Part shown: positions 8,808-17,251 of the stretch, in pieces | Numbering within the stretch: position 1 is the first letter of the stretch | Layout: every line of letters begins with the position of its first letter | Assembly: GCF_000327065.1 (NCBI RefSeq) | Contig: NC_019936.1 | Span: 124,001-188,000 of the forward strand | From: Stutzerimonas stutzeri RCH2 | Lineage (GTDB): Bacteria > Pseudomonadota > Gammaproteobacteria > Pseudomonadales > Pseudomonadaceae | Direction: 5' to 3' | DNA length: 64,000 nt | Program-made: the position numbers and the translations under genes | Notes under the pieces: model-generated | Seen by the model: the letters and a program-made list of their open reading frames with translations, nothing else | Told to the model about the DNA's origin: nothing | Databases searched by the model: none

Positions 8808-10370
8808 TTAATCCAGCACCACTTCGAGATCGAGGTGGCACAGCCTGCGGTAAATCTCATCCTTGCTTTCACGCACGGCGTGGTTCTGCGGCAGCAGCTC
8901 GCAACAGCTGTGCAGCAGGCGCAGTACCTCGAGGGCGAGATCGGGTTCCCAGCTGCCCAGGCCGCTGGCCTCAAGCTGCTGGTCGAGTGCTTCGAGCTGG
9001 GTTTTGGCCAGCTCGTATTTCTTCGCCTGGTAGCAAAGGCGGGCGAGGCTCAGCTGCCAGAAGAAGCGCTCGCGGCCGCCACGGGCGCGAGCCAGGCCCT
9101 GCTTGAGCTGCTGCACGGCAGGTTTGAGCCCCTCCTTGCGCAACAGCGGCAGCGCTTCCTGCAATGCCAGCTCCCAGCTCGGCTGCACGCTGCCAGCAGC
9201 AGGCGGCTCTTCCTGTCTTGTGGTGGCGGCACGCTGCACATGGGGCATGACCTGGCCGCTGATCCAGGCGCGGGTTTCGGCATCGGCGAACGGGATGCCG
9301 TCGTGAAAGCGCAGCTCCTCCAGGCGCGGCAGCCGCTGCAGGAACAGCGCGAGCTGAATCTCCACTTCGCGCATGGCCTGTTCGGCCGCCAGCTCCTGCA
9401 GGCACTCCCAGGCCAGGCGCTGGCCGTCCAGCCAGAACGGGGCACGCGCGGTGCTGTTCTCCAGATCCACCAGCAGGTCCGCGTACAGACCCTGGGCGAA
9501 GCGTTCGCGGTAGTTGGCCAGCTTGTCGGCAGGTATCCCACGCAGGGCGGTGACCTGCTCGCCGTTGTGCTCCGGCAGGCTGTCGATACTCAGCCAGAGC
9601 AGGGTGCGTGAGAGGCGCAGCGGGCGCAGATCGCTGGTGCGCTGCTTGAGCCACCAGGCCGTCAGCGGGCGCGCCTGTTCCTGCAGGTTGCGCACCGCCT
9701 TGAGCGCTTCCTTGTCATTTTCGATCGGTGAGCCGGGGGCGAAGACCTGGCTGGCGACCTGCTTCACCTGGGCGATAGCCGCGCCGACCGTCCCGGGCTG
9801 GGCCTGCCCCTGACTGGCGCGCTTGACCATGCCGTCGAGTTGGCGGCACAGCGGCAGCAGCAGCGGTGCGTCTTCGCCCAGATGGCCGGACAGGCATTGT
9901 TCCAGTGCGTGCAGCTGCTCGGCGAGGCCACGGAACAGCGGTAGCTGTTCGCCGACAGGGACGTCTTCGGAAAAGGTCTGCTCCAGGCGCGGCAGCAACC
10001 AGTTGATCGCGGCGGCACGGGTGCGTGGCTTGCGCGGATGCAGCTCGGCCCAGTGATTGCTGCACAGGTACTGCAGAACGCTTAGACCGGCCTGCAAACC
10101 GGCGAAGGATTCACGCTGGAACAGGCTCCAGGTCAGCCAGGCGGCGGCGCGCAGGTCCTTGGACAGCGAGGTGAGCAGCATCTCGCTGCCTTCGCGGACC
10201 TTCTGCCAGTCGATACCGGTGGTCTGGTGCAGCGCCCCGGCCTTTGCCAGCTCGGTTTCCAGCAGTTCGAACTCGCTGCTGTAGCGAATATCGTCGCCAG
10301 CGAAATTGCTGTCATTGACCGGTTTTCTGGCAAGTTCCAGATAATGCTTGCTGAGTGCGCTGGCGTGCAT
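8808..10370 (-). CDS. tssA: T6SS assembly protein TssA (ImpA-N domain)
   Basis: 520 residues. TssA primes and caps sheath polymerisation. The N-terminal ImpA-type domain covers about residues 1-170 (SNFAGDDIRYSSEFELLE, WLTWSLFQRESFAGLQAGL, NHWAELHPRKPRTRAAAINWLLPRL as recognisable blocks). The middle and C-terminal parts are helical, with a TPR-like region near the end. The frame stays open to 10472, but the ATG at 10370 has GGAAG five bases upstream and begins at the conserved domain edge. It is the first gene of the visible T6SS transcription unit and faces a 378-base regulatory spacer. Confidence 0.92.
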   Translation of the reverse strand: MHASALSKHYLELARKPVNDSNFAGDDIRYSSEFELLETELAKAGALHQTTGIDWQKVREGSEMLLTSLSKDLRAAAWLTWSLFQRESFAGLQAGLSVLQYLCSNHWAELHPRKPRTRAAAINWLLPRLEQTFSEDVPVGEQLPLFRGLAEQLHALEQCLSGHLGEDAPLLLPLCRQLDGMVKRASQGQAQPGTVGAAIAQVKQVASQVFAPGSPIENDKEALKAVRNLQEQARPLTAWWLKQRTSDLRPLRLSRTLLWLSIDSLPEHNGEQVTALRGIPADKLANYRERFAQGLYADLLVDLENSTARAPFWLDGQRLAWECLQELAAEQAMREVEIQLALFLQRLPRLEELRFHDGIPFADAETRAWISGQVMPHVQRAATTRQEEPPAAGSVQPSWELALQEALPLLRKEGLKPAVQQLKQGLARARGGRERFFWQLSLARLCYQAKKYELAKTQLEALDQQLEASGLGSWEPDLALEVLRLLHSCCELLPQNHAVRESKDEIYRRLCHLDLEVVLD

Positions 10371-10452
10371 TGGTCTTCCGTGACGCTCAAGTTCGATCCG
10401 TGAACTTTTGAAACAGCCGTAAATAATAAGAGCGGCATGTTTCGAGAAAGGA

Positions 10453-10499
10453 GTGCGCAACTTCTTGCGCACCTTCCCTGCGCAATAAATTGCACAGGG
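10453..10499. promoter_or_regulatory. Two adjacent palindromes upstream of tssA (candidate operators)
   Basis: The first palindrome, 10453-10472, is perfect: GTGCGCAA, a 4-base spacer CTTC, then TTGCGCAC. The second, 10476-10499, has arms CCCTGCGCAA and TTGCACAGGG around TAAA, with one mismatch. Both share the core TGCGCAA-N4-TTGCRCA, so this looks like a tandem binding site for one dimeric regulator. The site lies just upstream of the possible -10 box at 10423-10428, where an activator or repressor of the T6SS operon would act. The regulator is unknown. Confidence 0.5.
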
Positions 10500-10666
10500 C
10501 CTTATGGGGTGGGCATCCTAGACGGGGGGTATGCCTCATTCAAGGCGAGAAGTGTGATCTCTGTTGCAGTGAGAAATATTAGCCGGCTATCGACGGAACT
10601 AATTCAAAAGTGCAGGGAAAGTTGCCTCTGCGATCTATTTAAGCGTGTGCGAAATAAGCCAGTTTC

Positions 10667-10686
10667 ATGTAAGTCATCACTTACAT
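10667..10686. promoter_or_regulatory. Perfect 8+8 palindrome in the T6SS upstream spacer
   Basis: ATGTAAGT, spacer CATC, ACTTACAT form a perfect inverted repeat about 300 bases upstream of tssA and about 60 bases beyond the mutarotase stop codon. It is AT-rich and has no T-run, so a protein-binding site is more likely than a terminator. Its sequence differs from the tandem palindromes nearer tssA. Confidence 0.35.
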
Positions 10687-10748
10687 ACAACTATCTACTC
10701 GATCACAGAAAGATGATTGGTAGTGTTATAGCCGATAGCGGCGGCTGG

Positions 10749-11651
10749 TCAGTGCGCGGGGTCTGCGGTGATGGATACGCCTAACAGGTGCTGCTGGCCT
10801 GGCTGCAATACCACCACGTCGTCCAGCACGTTGGCCGTCTCGATGCAGGCCATGCGCTGCCAGGCGTCGTCGGCGTAGCTGGACAGGCGCTTGGCCTTGT
10901 CGATCCACGGGTTCCACAGTACGGCGGAGCGCGAGCCGCGAGTGGTCAGCCGGATGCTGCGTTTCCATGCCGGGTCGATGAGCTGCAGGGTTGTCGGAAG
11001 CTGCAAGTAGATGCGGTCGGTTTCGCCGTTGAACGCCAGGTCACCGTTCTGCTGCTGGCGCTGCTGCCAATCCAGCAGCGTATCGATGTAGGGGCAGCCG
11101 GCCAGGCCTTCGACGCGCACCTGATGGATGTCGCTGACAGCGAAGTAGCTGTGCAGGGCCTGGCTGATACTGATCGCCTCCACGCCGACGTTGCGGCTGC
11201 TGAGGCTGAGCTCAAGCTCATCGGCCAGACGGATCTGCAGCGTCAGTTCGACCCGATGCGGCAAGCCCGGCAGCTCGCCGAGCGCCTGCGGGCAGTGGAA
11301 CTCGAGAATCGCCGTATCGCCTTCGCTGCGCTGCTCCCGCAATTGCCAGGGCAGGGCGCGTACCAGGCCGTGGAAGGGTGCGGGTTGCTCGCCGCTGTAA
11401 TTCGCCTGCACCGCTTGCGGGTTGCGCGCCAGGTCGCCGAACCATGGCCAGCACACTGGCACACCGCCGCGTACCGATTGGCCCTGTTCGAAGGCGGCCT
11501 CCTCGCTGAGCCAGATGATCGGCGGCGCATCGCCCTGGCGATAGCTGAGGATCTGCGCGCCCTGTTCGGCGATCAGCAGTTCGTCCTCACCGCGACGTAC
11601 TCGCCAGCAGACAAGCTGGTTCATTTCGATGCGTTGGATATCGACAGGCAT
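10749..11651 (-). CDS. D-hexose-6-phosphate mutarotase (aldose-1-epimerase family, YeaD-like)
   Basis: 300 residues. The protein interconverts alpha and beta anomers of hexose 6-phosphates in the cytoplasm. Family signs are the GGVPVCWPWFGD block (about 62-73), FHGLVRALPW (catalytic His region, about 93-102), and ISQALHSYFAVSDI (second His, about 157-170). The C-terminal VLWNPWIDKAKRLSSYADD and CIETANV blocks also fit YeaD. It stands alone, separated from the ABC operon by a hairpin terminator and from tssA by the spacer. Confidence 0.9.
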   Translation of the reverse strand: MPVDIQRIEMNQLVCWRVRRGEDELLIAEQGAQILSYRQGDAPPIIWLSEEAAFEQGQSVRGGVPVCWPWFGDLARNPQAVQANYSGEQPAPFHGLVRALPWQLREQRSEGDTAILEFHCPQALGELPGLPHRVELTLQIRLADELELSLSSRNVGVEAISISQALHSYFAVSDIHQVRVEGLAGCPYIDTLLDWQQRQQQNGDLAFNGETDRIYLQLPTTLQLIDPAWKRSIRLTTRGSRSAVLWNPWIDKAKRLSSYADDAWQRMACIETANVLDDVVVLQPGQQHLLGVSITADPAH

Positions 11652-11727
11652 GGGGAATCTCGTAAGGGTTCGGATTTGCGTCTGACCGCAGAGTGAAGGC
11701 GGGATTCAGCCGGAGCGGTCAAAGGGT

Positions 11728-11754
11728 CACTGCCTCCTTGCGCAGGAGGCAGTG
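11728..11754 (-). terminator. Hairpin terminator between ABC operon and mutarotase gene
   Basis: A perfect 11-base inverted repeat (CACTGCCTCCT / AGGAGGCAGTG, 5-base loop) lies 7 bases after the hisM-like stop codon. On the minus strand it is followed by only a short TTT run, so termination may be partial. Confidence 0.6.
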
Positions 11755-11760
11755 CGGGAG

Positions 11761-12450
11761 TCAGCGTCCCTGGCAGGCGTCGACTCGCAGCCAGCGCTCA
11801 AGCAGCTTGAAGCCTTGCATGAGGATAAAGGCGATCAGCAGGTAGATCAGGCCGGCGGTGAGGAACATTTCCTCGTGCAGGTAGGTGCGTGCAGCGATCT
11901 TGCGCGCCATGCCGGTCAGTTCCAGCAAGGTGATGGTGCTGGCCAGCGCGCTGGCCTTGAGCATCAGGATCACTTCGTTGCTGTAGGCCGGCAGGCCGAT
12001 GCGCGTGGCACGCGGCAGGATGATGTGCAGCAGTGCCTGGCTGCGCGACATGCCCAGCGCGCGGGCGGCTTCGATTTCGCCGTGAGGCACGTTCTGGATC
12101 GCGCCGCGGATGATCTCGGCGATATAGGCTGCGGTGTGCAGCGTCATGGTGATGATCGCGCACCAGTACGGGTCACGCAGGTATGGCCAGAGCGCGCTCT
12201 GGCGCACCACGTCGAACTGCGCCATGCCGTAGTAGACCAGGAACAGCTGGACCAGCAGCGGCGTGCCGCGGAAGAAGAAGATGTAGCCGTAAGGCAATGC
12301 ACGCACCGCCAGGTGCCGGGACGAACGGGCTATGCCCAGTGGCACGGCGACGATCAGGCCGGCGATGACCGATACGCCGACCAGTTGCAGAGTCAGCCAG
12401 GCGCCGTCGATAAAGCTAGGCAGCCACTTGATGAAGATTTCCCAGGTCAT
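11761..12450 (-). CDS. Polar amino acid ABC transporter permease (HisM/ArtM type)
   Basis: 229 residues with about five membrane segments. The EAA loop (EAARALGMSRSQALLHIILPRA, about residues 139-160) that contacts the ATPase is intact. It pairs with the HisQ-like permease encoded immediately upstream; start and stop overlap as ATGA (12447-12450). The cytoplasmic membrane channel probably imports basic amino acids such as arginine, lysine, ornithine or histidine, as judged from the binding protein family. It is the last gene of the operon. Confidence 0.9.
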   Translation of the reverse strand: MTWEIFIKWLPSFIDGAWLTLQLVGVSVIAGLIVAVPLGIARSSRHLAVRALPYGYIFFFRGTPLLVQLFLVYYGMAQFDVVRQSALWPYLRDPYWCAIITMTLHTAAYIAEIIRGAIQNVPHGEIEAARALGMSRSQALLHIILPRATRIGLPAYSNEVILMLKASALASTITLLELTGMARKIAARTYLHEEMFLTAGLIYLLIAFILMQGFKLLERWLRVDACQGR

Positions 12451-13142
12451 GCTGCGCTCCGCACGAAGCCGCGGCCGGCACGTTTTTCAAGGAAGTGCAT
12501 ACCGACCATGGCGACGATGGTCAGGCACAGGTAGATGAAGGCCGCCACCAGGAAGAAGGTGAAGGGCTCCTTGCTGGCGGTCACGGCAATCTGCGAGCGG
12601 CGCATGATCTCTTCCAGGCCGATGACAGATACCAATGCCGTGTCCTTCATCAGGATCATGAACAGGTTGCCGAGGCCCGGCAGGGCCAGGCGCCACATCT
12701 GCGGCAGGATCAGGCGGGTGAAGATGCGCCGTTTGCCCAGGCCCAGCGCCAGGCCGGCTTCACGGTGGCCCTTGGGAATGGCCAGCAGTGCACCGCGGAA
12801 CACCTCGGTGGCGTAGGCGCCGAAGCACAGACCCAGGGCGATGGTACCGGCGGCGAACGGGCTGAGCGCGAGGTTCTCGATGCCGAACAGCTCACCGATG
12901 CCGCGAATCATGCTGATGGTGCCGAAATAGATCAGCAGCACCCAGAGCAGTTCGGGTACACCGCGCACGATGGTCGAATAGGTACCGCCCAGCCAGCGCA
13001 GCGCGCTGTAGGGCGAGGTCTTGGCGAGTGCGCCGAGCAGACCGAGCACCAGCCCCAGCGCCAGGGAGGCGAGGGCCAGTTGGATGGTCATCCAGGTGCC
13101 GGCGATCAGGGCCGGACCGAATCCGTGAAGGTCAGGAATCAT
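12447..13142 (-). CDS. Polar amino acid ABC transporter permease (HisQ type)
   Basis: 231 residues and about five membrane segments. The His/Glu/Gln/Arg/opine permease signature near the N-terminus (GTWMTIQLALASLALGLVLG) and the EAA loop (HREAGLALGLGKRRIFTRLILP) are present. It forms the heterodimeric channel with the following HisM-like protein. A strong hairpin in the 64-base gap upstream (13156-13196) separates it from the binding-protein gene, a common way to keep permease level below binding-protein level. Confidence 0.9.
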   Translation of the reverse strand: MIPDLHGFGPALIAGTWMTIQLALASLALGLVLGLLGALAKTSPYSALRWLGGTYSTIVRGVPELLWVLLIYFGTISMIRGIGELFGIENLALSPFAAGTIALGLCFGAYATEVFRGALLAIPKGHREAGLALGLGKRRIFTRLILPQMWRLALPGLGNLFMILMKDTALVSVIGLEEIMRRSQIAVTASKEPFTFFLVAAFIYLCLTIVAMVGMHFLEKRAGRGFVRSAA

Positions 13143-13155
13143 AGGAACTCAAACA

Positions 13156-13196
13156 CCGAAGCCCGATCGGCCAGCAGGCTGGCGATCGGGCTTCGG
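13156..13196. repeat. Long stem-loop between binding-protein and permease genes
   Basis: Arms of 14 bases (CCGAAGCCCGATCG / CGATCGGGCTTCGG) match perfectly, and an inner CCAGC-AG-GCTGG continues the stem to about 19 pairs with one bulged G. No U-run follows on the minus strand, so mRNA 3'-end protection of the binding-protein transcript is more likely than full termination. Confidence 0.7.
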
Positions 13197-13206
13197 TTCG
13201 GTTGGA

Positions 13207-13962
13207 TCAGTAAATGCTGAACGGGAAGTACTTGTCGTTGATCTGCTTGTAGGTGCCGTCGGCGATGATTTCCGCTAGCGCCTTGTTCAGCCGTTCGCGC
13301 AGTTCATCGTTGCCCTTGCGTACGGCGATGGCGATCTTGTCGTCATCGAATACCGGCTCGCCCTTGAACTCGAAGTTCTTGCCGGCGTCGCTCTTGAGCC
13401 ATTCCCACTGCACGAAGGTGTCGGCGAGGATGCCGTCGACGCGACCGGACGCCAGGTCCAGATAGGCGTTTTCCTGGGTGTCGTAGAGCTTGATGTCGAC
13501 GACGCGGTCCAGGTTGTCTTCCAGCCAGGTGCCGGCGATGGTTGCGCGCTGCGCACCGATCACCTTGCCTTTCAGATAGCCTTCGTCAGTCTGGAACTCG
13601 ACGTTCTTCGGCGCCACGAACTGCAGCTTGTTGGTGTAGTAATGGTCGGTGAAGTCGACGGCGTTCTTGCGTTCCTCGGTAACCGACATGGAAGCGGCGA
13701 GAAAGTCGAACTTGCCGGCGTTCAGCGCAGGGATGATGCCATCCCAGTCGGAAGTGACCACTTCGCACTCGACCTTCATCTTGGCGCACAGGGCGTGGGA
13801 GATATCCAGGTCGAAGCCGACCACCTTGCCGCTGGCGTCGATCAGGTTGAAGGGTGGGTAGGCGCCTTCGGTACCAATCCGTAGTTTTTCCGCCGCGAAT
13901 GCCTGAGTGCCGATGATCAGCGAGGCAGCAGCGGTCAGCAGGATCTTCTTATAGCTCTTCAT
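13207..13962 (-). CDS. Periplasmic basic-amino-acid binding protein (HisJ/ArgT/AotJ family)
   Basis: 251 residues. A signal peptide ends near AFAAEKLRIG. The mature SBP family-3 fold starts KLRIGTEGAYPPFNLID and includes VGFDLDISHALCAKMKVECEVV and DWDGIIPALNAGKFDFL. These match lysine/arginine/ornithine/histidine binding proteins. An in-frame ATG lies five codons earlier, but GGAG is positioned for the ATG at 13962. It is the second gene of an operon with the order ATPase, binding protein, HisQ, HisM. Ligand identity is inferred from family only. Confidence 0.92.
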   Translation of the reverse strand: MKSYKKILLTAAASLIIGTQAFAAEKLRIGTEGAYPPFNLIDASGKVVGFDLDISHALCAKMKVECEVVTSDWDGIIPALNAGKFDFLAASMSVTEERKNAVDFTDHYYTNKLQFVAPKNVEFQTDEGYLKGKVIGAQRATIAGTWLEDNLDRVVDIKLYDTQENAYLDLASGRVDGILADTFVQWEWLKSDAGKNFEFKGEPVFDDDKIAIAVRKGNDELRERLNKALAEIIADGTYKQINDKYFPFSIY

Positions 13963-13977
13963 GCGGTGTTGCTCCAT

Positions 13978-14751
13978 TTAGCGATGGCTGGACATGAATT
14001 GTTTACAGCGCGCCGATTGAGGATTGTCAAATACCTGCTCGGGCGTTCCCTGTTCCTCGACCAGACCCTGGTGGAGGAACACCACTTCGCTGGATACCTG
14101 CTTGGCGAAATTCATTTCGTGGGTGACGAGCAGCATAGTCCGGCCTTCCTCGGCGAGCGACCGGATCACTGCAAGCACTTCTTGTACCATTTCCGGGTCC
14201 AGCGCCGAGGTGGGCTCGTCGAACAGGATCACCTTGGGCTGCATCGCCAGCGTGCGGGCGATCGCCGCGCGCTGCTGCTGGCCACCGGAAAGCTGATTGG
14301 GGTAAACGTGGCGCTTGTCGGCGATGCCGACCTTGGCCAGCAGGGCTTCGGCCACCTCGGTGGCTTCGGCCTTGCTCTGGCCTAGCACGCGGCGCGGTGC
14401 CTCGATGATGTTGTCGAGGATGGTCATGTGCGGCCAGAGGTTGAAGTTCTGGAACACGAAGCCCAGCTCGCTGCGAATCCGGTTGAGCTGCTTGCCGTCG
14501 GCGGCGACCAGGTCACCCTGCTTGTCGCGCTTGAGCTTGAGCTGCTCACCAGCCACCAGAATCTCGCCCTCGTGGGGGTTTTCCAGAAGGTTGATACAGC
14601 GCAGGAAAGTGGATTTTCCGGAGCCTGAAGAGCCGAGGATGGAAATCACATCGCCGTCACGGGCGGTCAGCGAGATGCCTTTGAGAACTTCCAGATCGCC
14701 GTAGCGCTTGTGCAGGTTGCGGATTTCCAGTGCAGGGATGGCCTCGGCCAT
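13978..14751 (-). CDS. Polar amino acid ABC transporter ATPase (HisP/AotP type)
   Basis: 257 residues. Walker [10 protein letters not shown] (about 39-47), signature LSGGQQQR, Walker [15 protein letters not shown] and the H-loop VTHEM are all intact. The insert [15 protein letters not shown] is typical of HisP-like proteins. The protein energises the two permeases encoded downstream. As first gene of the operon it follows a 288-base region with a TetR-type palindrome. Confidence 0.93.
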   Translation of the reverse strand: MAEAIPALEIRNLHKRYGDLEVLKGISLTARDGDVISILGSSGSGKSTFLRCINLLENPHEGEILVAGEQLKLKRDKQGDLVAADGKQLNRIRSELGFVFQNFNLWPHMTILDNIIEAPRRVLGQSKAEATEVAEALLAKVGIADKRHVYPNQLSGGQQQRAAIARTLAMQPKVILFDEPTSALDPEMVQEVLAVIRSLAEEGRTMLLVTHEMNFAKQVSSEVVFLHQGLVEEQGTPEQVFDNPQSARCKQFMSSHR

Positions 14752-14896
14752 GAGGGGTCCTCTTACAGACCGGCGAAGGCCGCCATGGTCTAGATATCTG
14801 ATGGTGCGCTCCGCGCGAACTGCTCGCCGTCCTGGCGAGGCGCAAACCTAGCATGCGATGCGGCATGCGCCAAGCGCGATGCGGCGTTGAGCGGTA

Positions 14897-14910
14897 TGAC
14901 CGATCGGTCA
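14897..14910. promoter_or_regulatory. TGACCGATCGGTCA palindrome upstream of the ABC operon
   Basis: A perfect 14-base palindrome 146 bases upstream of the ATPase start and 130 bases beyond the betT stop. The form resembles TetR-family operators. No TetR gene is adjacent in this window, so the regulator is unknown. The rest of 14752-15039 shows no further feature. Confidence 0.4.
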
Positions 14911-15039
14911 CGTTTCCCTGGCCAACAATGCGATTCCATCTGTATAGATGAAATCGACGCTGCACGCGCAGGCGCATTCCGGTGCGTGGCGCAAATGGCA
15001 GGATCGGCCCGTTCCGTGCGGGCGGAAGCTGAAACGGTC

Positions 15040-17097
15040 TCAGCTCGCTTCCGGCTTCGGCGCGTCCTGTTCGTCGGAAAGCATTTCGTCGTGCTCGGCC
15101 ATCTTCCACGGCAAGCTCCCCGGCGAGATGTGCAGGAAGTGCAGATACTTCTCGAACTGATCGAGTATGTCGCTAATGATGTCCGCCTGGTCGTATCCGT
15201 AGACGTCGTAATGCTGACCGCCGCGGCGCAGGAACACTTCGGCGCGGTAGTACTGCTCGTCGGTCTCCGGATCCTCGGTCAGCGCGAACGCTGGCATCGC
15301 GTAGCCGACCGCGCGGATCTCGTAGATGAAGTCCACCTGGTCGTCCTTGATGACCTCCAGGTAGAGCCGCGAATGGGCTTCATCGGTGTGCACTTCGGCA
15401 GCCCATTCCTGGCCGCTGAGTTCGCGCTGCACGCGGCGCATGGCTTTCAGTACCGTGGTGTTCATGAAGCCGTCGACCTCTTCCCGGCTGGGGAAGCTGA
15501 CCATCCCAGCCAGGCGCTTCTTCCACAGCCCGGGTCCGGCGTTGCTCGCCAGCCGACTGCCCTGCATGTGGCTTTGCAGACTGGTTTCGTGGTGGCCTTC
15601 GATGACCAGTGCGCGCCACATGCCCAGCGCGGCGATCATCATGATGATCGCGAAGGGCAGCGCGCTGGCGATGGTCATGGTCTGCAGCGCGCTGAGGCCG
15701 CCGGCGAGGAGCAGTGTGGATGCCACGATGCCCTCGATGCTGGCCCAGAACACTCGTTGCCATACTGGCGTGTGCAGCGCGCCGCCTGCGGCCAGCGAGT
15801 CGATCACCAGAGAGCCGGAGTCCGACGAGGTGACGAAAAAGGTGATGATCAGCACCACCGCGAGGAACGAGGCGATGGACGTCAACGGCAGCAGTTCGAA
15901 CAGTTTGAACAGCGCGATGGCGTTGTCCGCCTGCACATCCGAGATCAGCGAGGTATAGCCCTCGACCATGATCATGTGCAGTGCGGTGTCGCCGAACACC
16001 GAGAACCAGAGGAAGGTGAAGATGGTCGGCACGAACATCACGCCAAACACGAACTGGCGAATGGTCCGGCCACGGCTGATCTTGGCGATGAACAGGCCGA
16101 CGAAGGGCGACCAGGCGATGGTCCAGCCGAAGATGAACAGCGTCCAGTTGCCGATCCAGTCGCTGCGGCTGTAAGCCTGCAGGTTGAAGGTGCGCTCGAT
16201 GATGTTGTTCAGGTAGCTGCCGGTGTTCTGCAGGAAGGTTTCGAGAATGAAGATGCTCGGCCCGACCAGAAACACGAAGAGCATCAGGCCGATCGCCAGG
16301 ACCATGTTCAACAGCGAAAGGTTCTTCACACCCTTGTCCAGGCCGGCGACCACCGAGCAGATCGCCAGGCCGGTGATGATCGCGATGGCGATGATCTGCA
16401 CGTTGATGCTGATCGGTATCGACGGCCAGAGGTAGTTGATGCCCGCGTTGATCTGGGTAACCGACAGGCCCAGCGTGGTGGCAATACCGAACAGCGTGCC
16501 GAGAATGGCGAAGATGTCCACCACATGGCCAATCGGCCCGTGGATACGTTCGCCGATGATCGGGTACAGCGCCGAGCGCATCGACAGCGGCAGACCGTGG
16601 CGGAACGAGAAGTAAGCCAGCACCAGACCGGTAAGGCCATAGATGGCCCAGATATGAAAGCCCCAGTGGAAGAAGGCAATCTGCATCGCCTGCTTGGCCG
16701 CGTCGACGGTTTCTCCAGCTCCCGCGGGTGGCGAGGCGTAGTGCAGCACGGGTTCGGCCACGCCGAAGAACAGCAGGGCGATGCCGTAGCCGGCGGAAAA
16801 GAGCATGGCGAACCAGGCCGGGAAGCTGTATTGCGGCTCGGCGTGATCCGGGCCCAGCTTGATGCTGCCCCAGGGAGTCATGGCGATGCCGACGATGAAC
16901 ACCAGGAAAAAGGCCACCGAGAGCATGTAGAACCAACCGAAGTTGGTGGTGATGAAAGCCAGCGTCGAGCTGAACACTTCACCGGCCAGTTCCGGATTGC
17001 TGATGGTTCCGATCACCAGCAGCAGTGTGACGATCACTGCTGGAATGAACACGGGGAACAGAATGATGGCCTTGGGCAATTTCCTAGCGGCGTCCAT
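15040..17097 (-). CDS. betT: BCCT-family choline/glycine betaine transporter (BetT type)
   Basis: 685 residues: about 12 membrane segments over residues 10-510, then a cytoplasmic tail of about 170 residues. The tail is the length class of BetT proteins whose C-terminus senses osmolarity. The core shows the WTIAWSPFVGLFIAKISRGRTIRQF region (in two overlapping motifs) with the Trp-rich substrate site, and GIATTLGLSVTQINAGINYLW. It imports choline or betaine with protons or sodium. No bet catabolic genes (betA, betB, betI) are adjacent. Exact substrate is inferred. Confidence 0.9.
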   Translation of the reverse strand: MDAARKLPKAIILFPVFIPAVIVTLLLVIGTISNPELAGEVFSSTLAFITTNFGWFYMLSVAFFLVFIVGIAMTPWGSIKLGPDHAEPQYSFPAWFAMLFSAGYGIALLFFGVAEPVLHYASPPAGAGETVDAAKQAMQIAFFHWGFHIWAIYGLTGLVLAYFSFRHGLPLSMRSALYPIIGERIHGPIGHVVDIFAILGTLFGIATTLGLSVTQINAGINYLWPSIPISINVQIIAIAIITGLAICSVVAGLDKGVKNLSLLNMVLAIGLMLFVFLVGPSIFILETFLQNTGSYLNNIIERTFNLQAYSRSDWIGNWTLFIFGWTIAWSPFVGLFIAKISRGRTIRQFVFGVMFVPTIFTFLWFSVFGDTALHMIMVEGYTSLISDVQADNAIALFKLFELLPLTSIASFLAVVLIITFFVTSSDSGSLVIDSLAAGGALHTPVWQRVFWASIEGIVASTLLLAGGLSALQTMTIASALPFAIIMMIAALGMWRALVIEGHHETSLQSHMQGSRLASNAGPGLWKKRLAGMVSFPSREEVDGFMNTTVLKAMRRVQRELSGQEWAAEVHTDEAHSRLYLEVIKDDQVDFIYEIRAVGYAMPAFALTEDPETDEQYYRAEVFLRRGGQHYDVYGYDQADIISDILDQFEKYLHFLHISPGSLPWKMAEHDEMLSDEQDAPKPEAS

Positions 17098-17251
17098 GGG
17101 CGGTCAGCCTCCGTTTGCGCGGGTGATGAGCGGGATGTACGCGGCGAAACCTCCGGATTGCCCGAACGCTGCCTTCTGGGTAGACGGCCAGAGGCACGGA
17201 ATGATTCAGAGAAAAGATGCGATGGGAAGTCGATCGGGCCAGCCGTAGCCG

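Larger units (their letters stand above)
10371..10748. promoter_or_regulatory. 378-base AT-richer spacer upstream of the T6SS operon
   Basis: No convincing gene lies here. A plus-strand open frame of 115 codons exists but has no ribosome site or family resemblance and runs into the mutarotase gene. The spacer is clearly poorer in G+C than its flanks. It holds three palindromes (listed separately) and a possible minus-strand -10 box TATTAT at 10423-10428, about 53 bases before the tssA start. I looked for a GG-N10-GC sigma-54 motif facing tssA and did not find a good one. The T6SS promoter is therefore most likely inside this spacer, but its exact position is uncertain. Confidence 0.5.

Noticed and set aside
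10437..10784. A 115-codon plus-strand frame in the T6SS upstream spacer
   Set aside because: No ribosome site, no recognisable domain, it overlaps palindromes and runs into the mutarotase gene.
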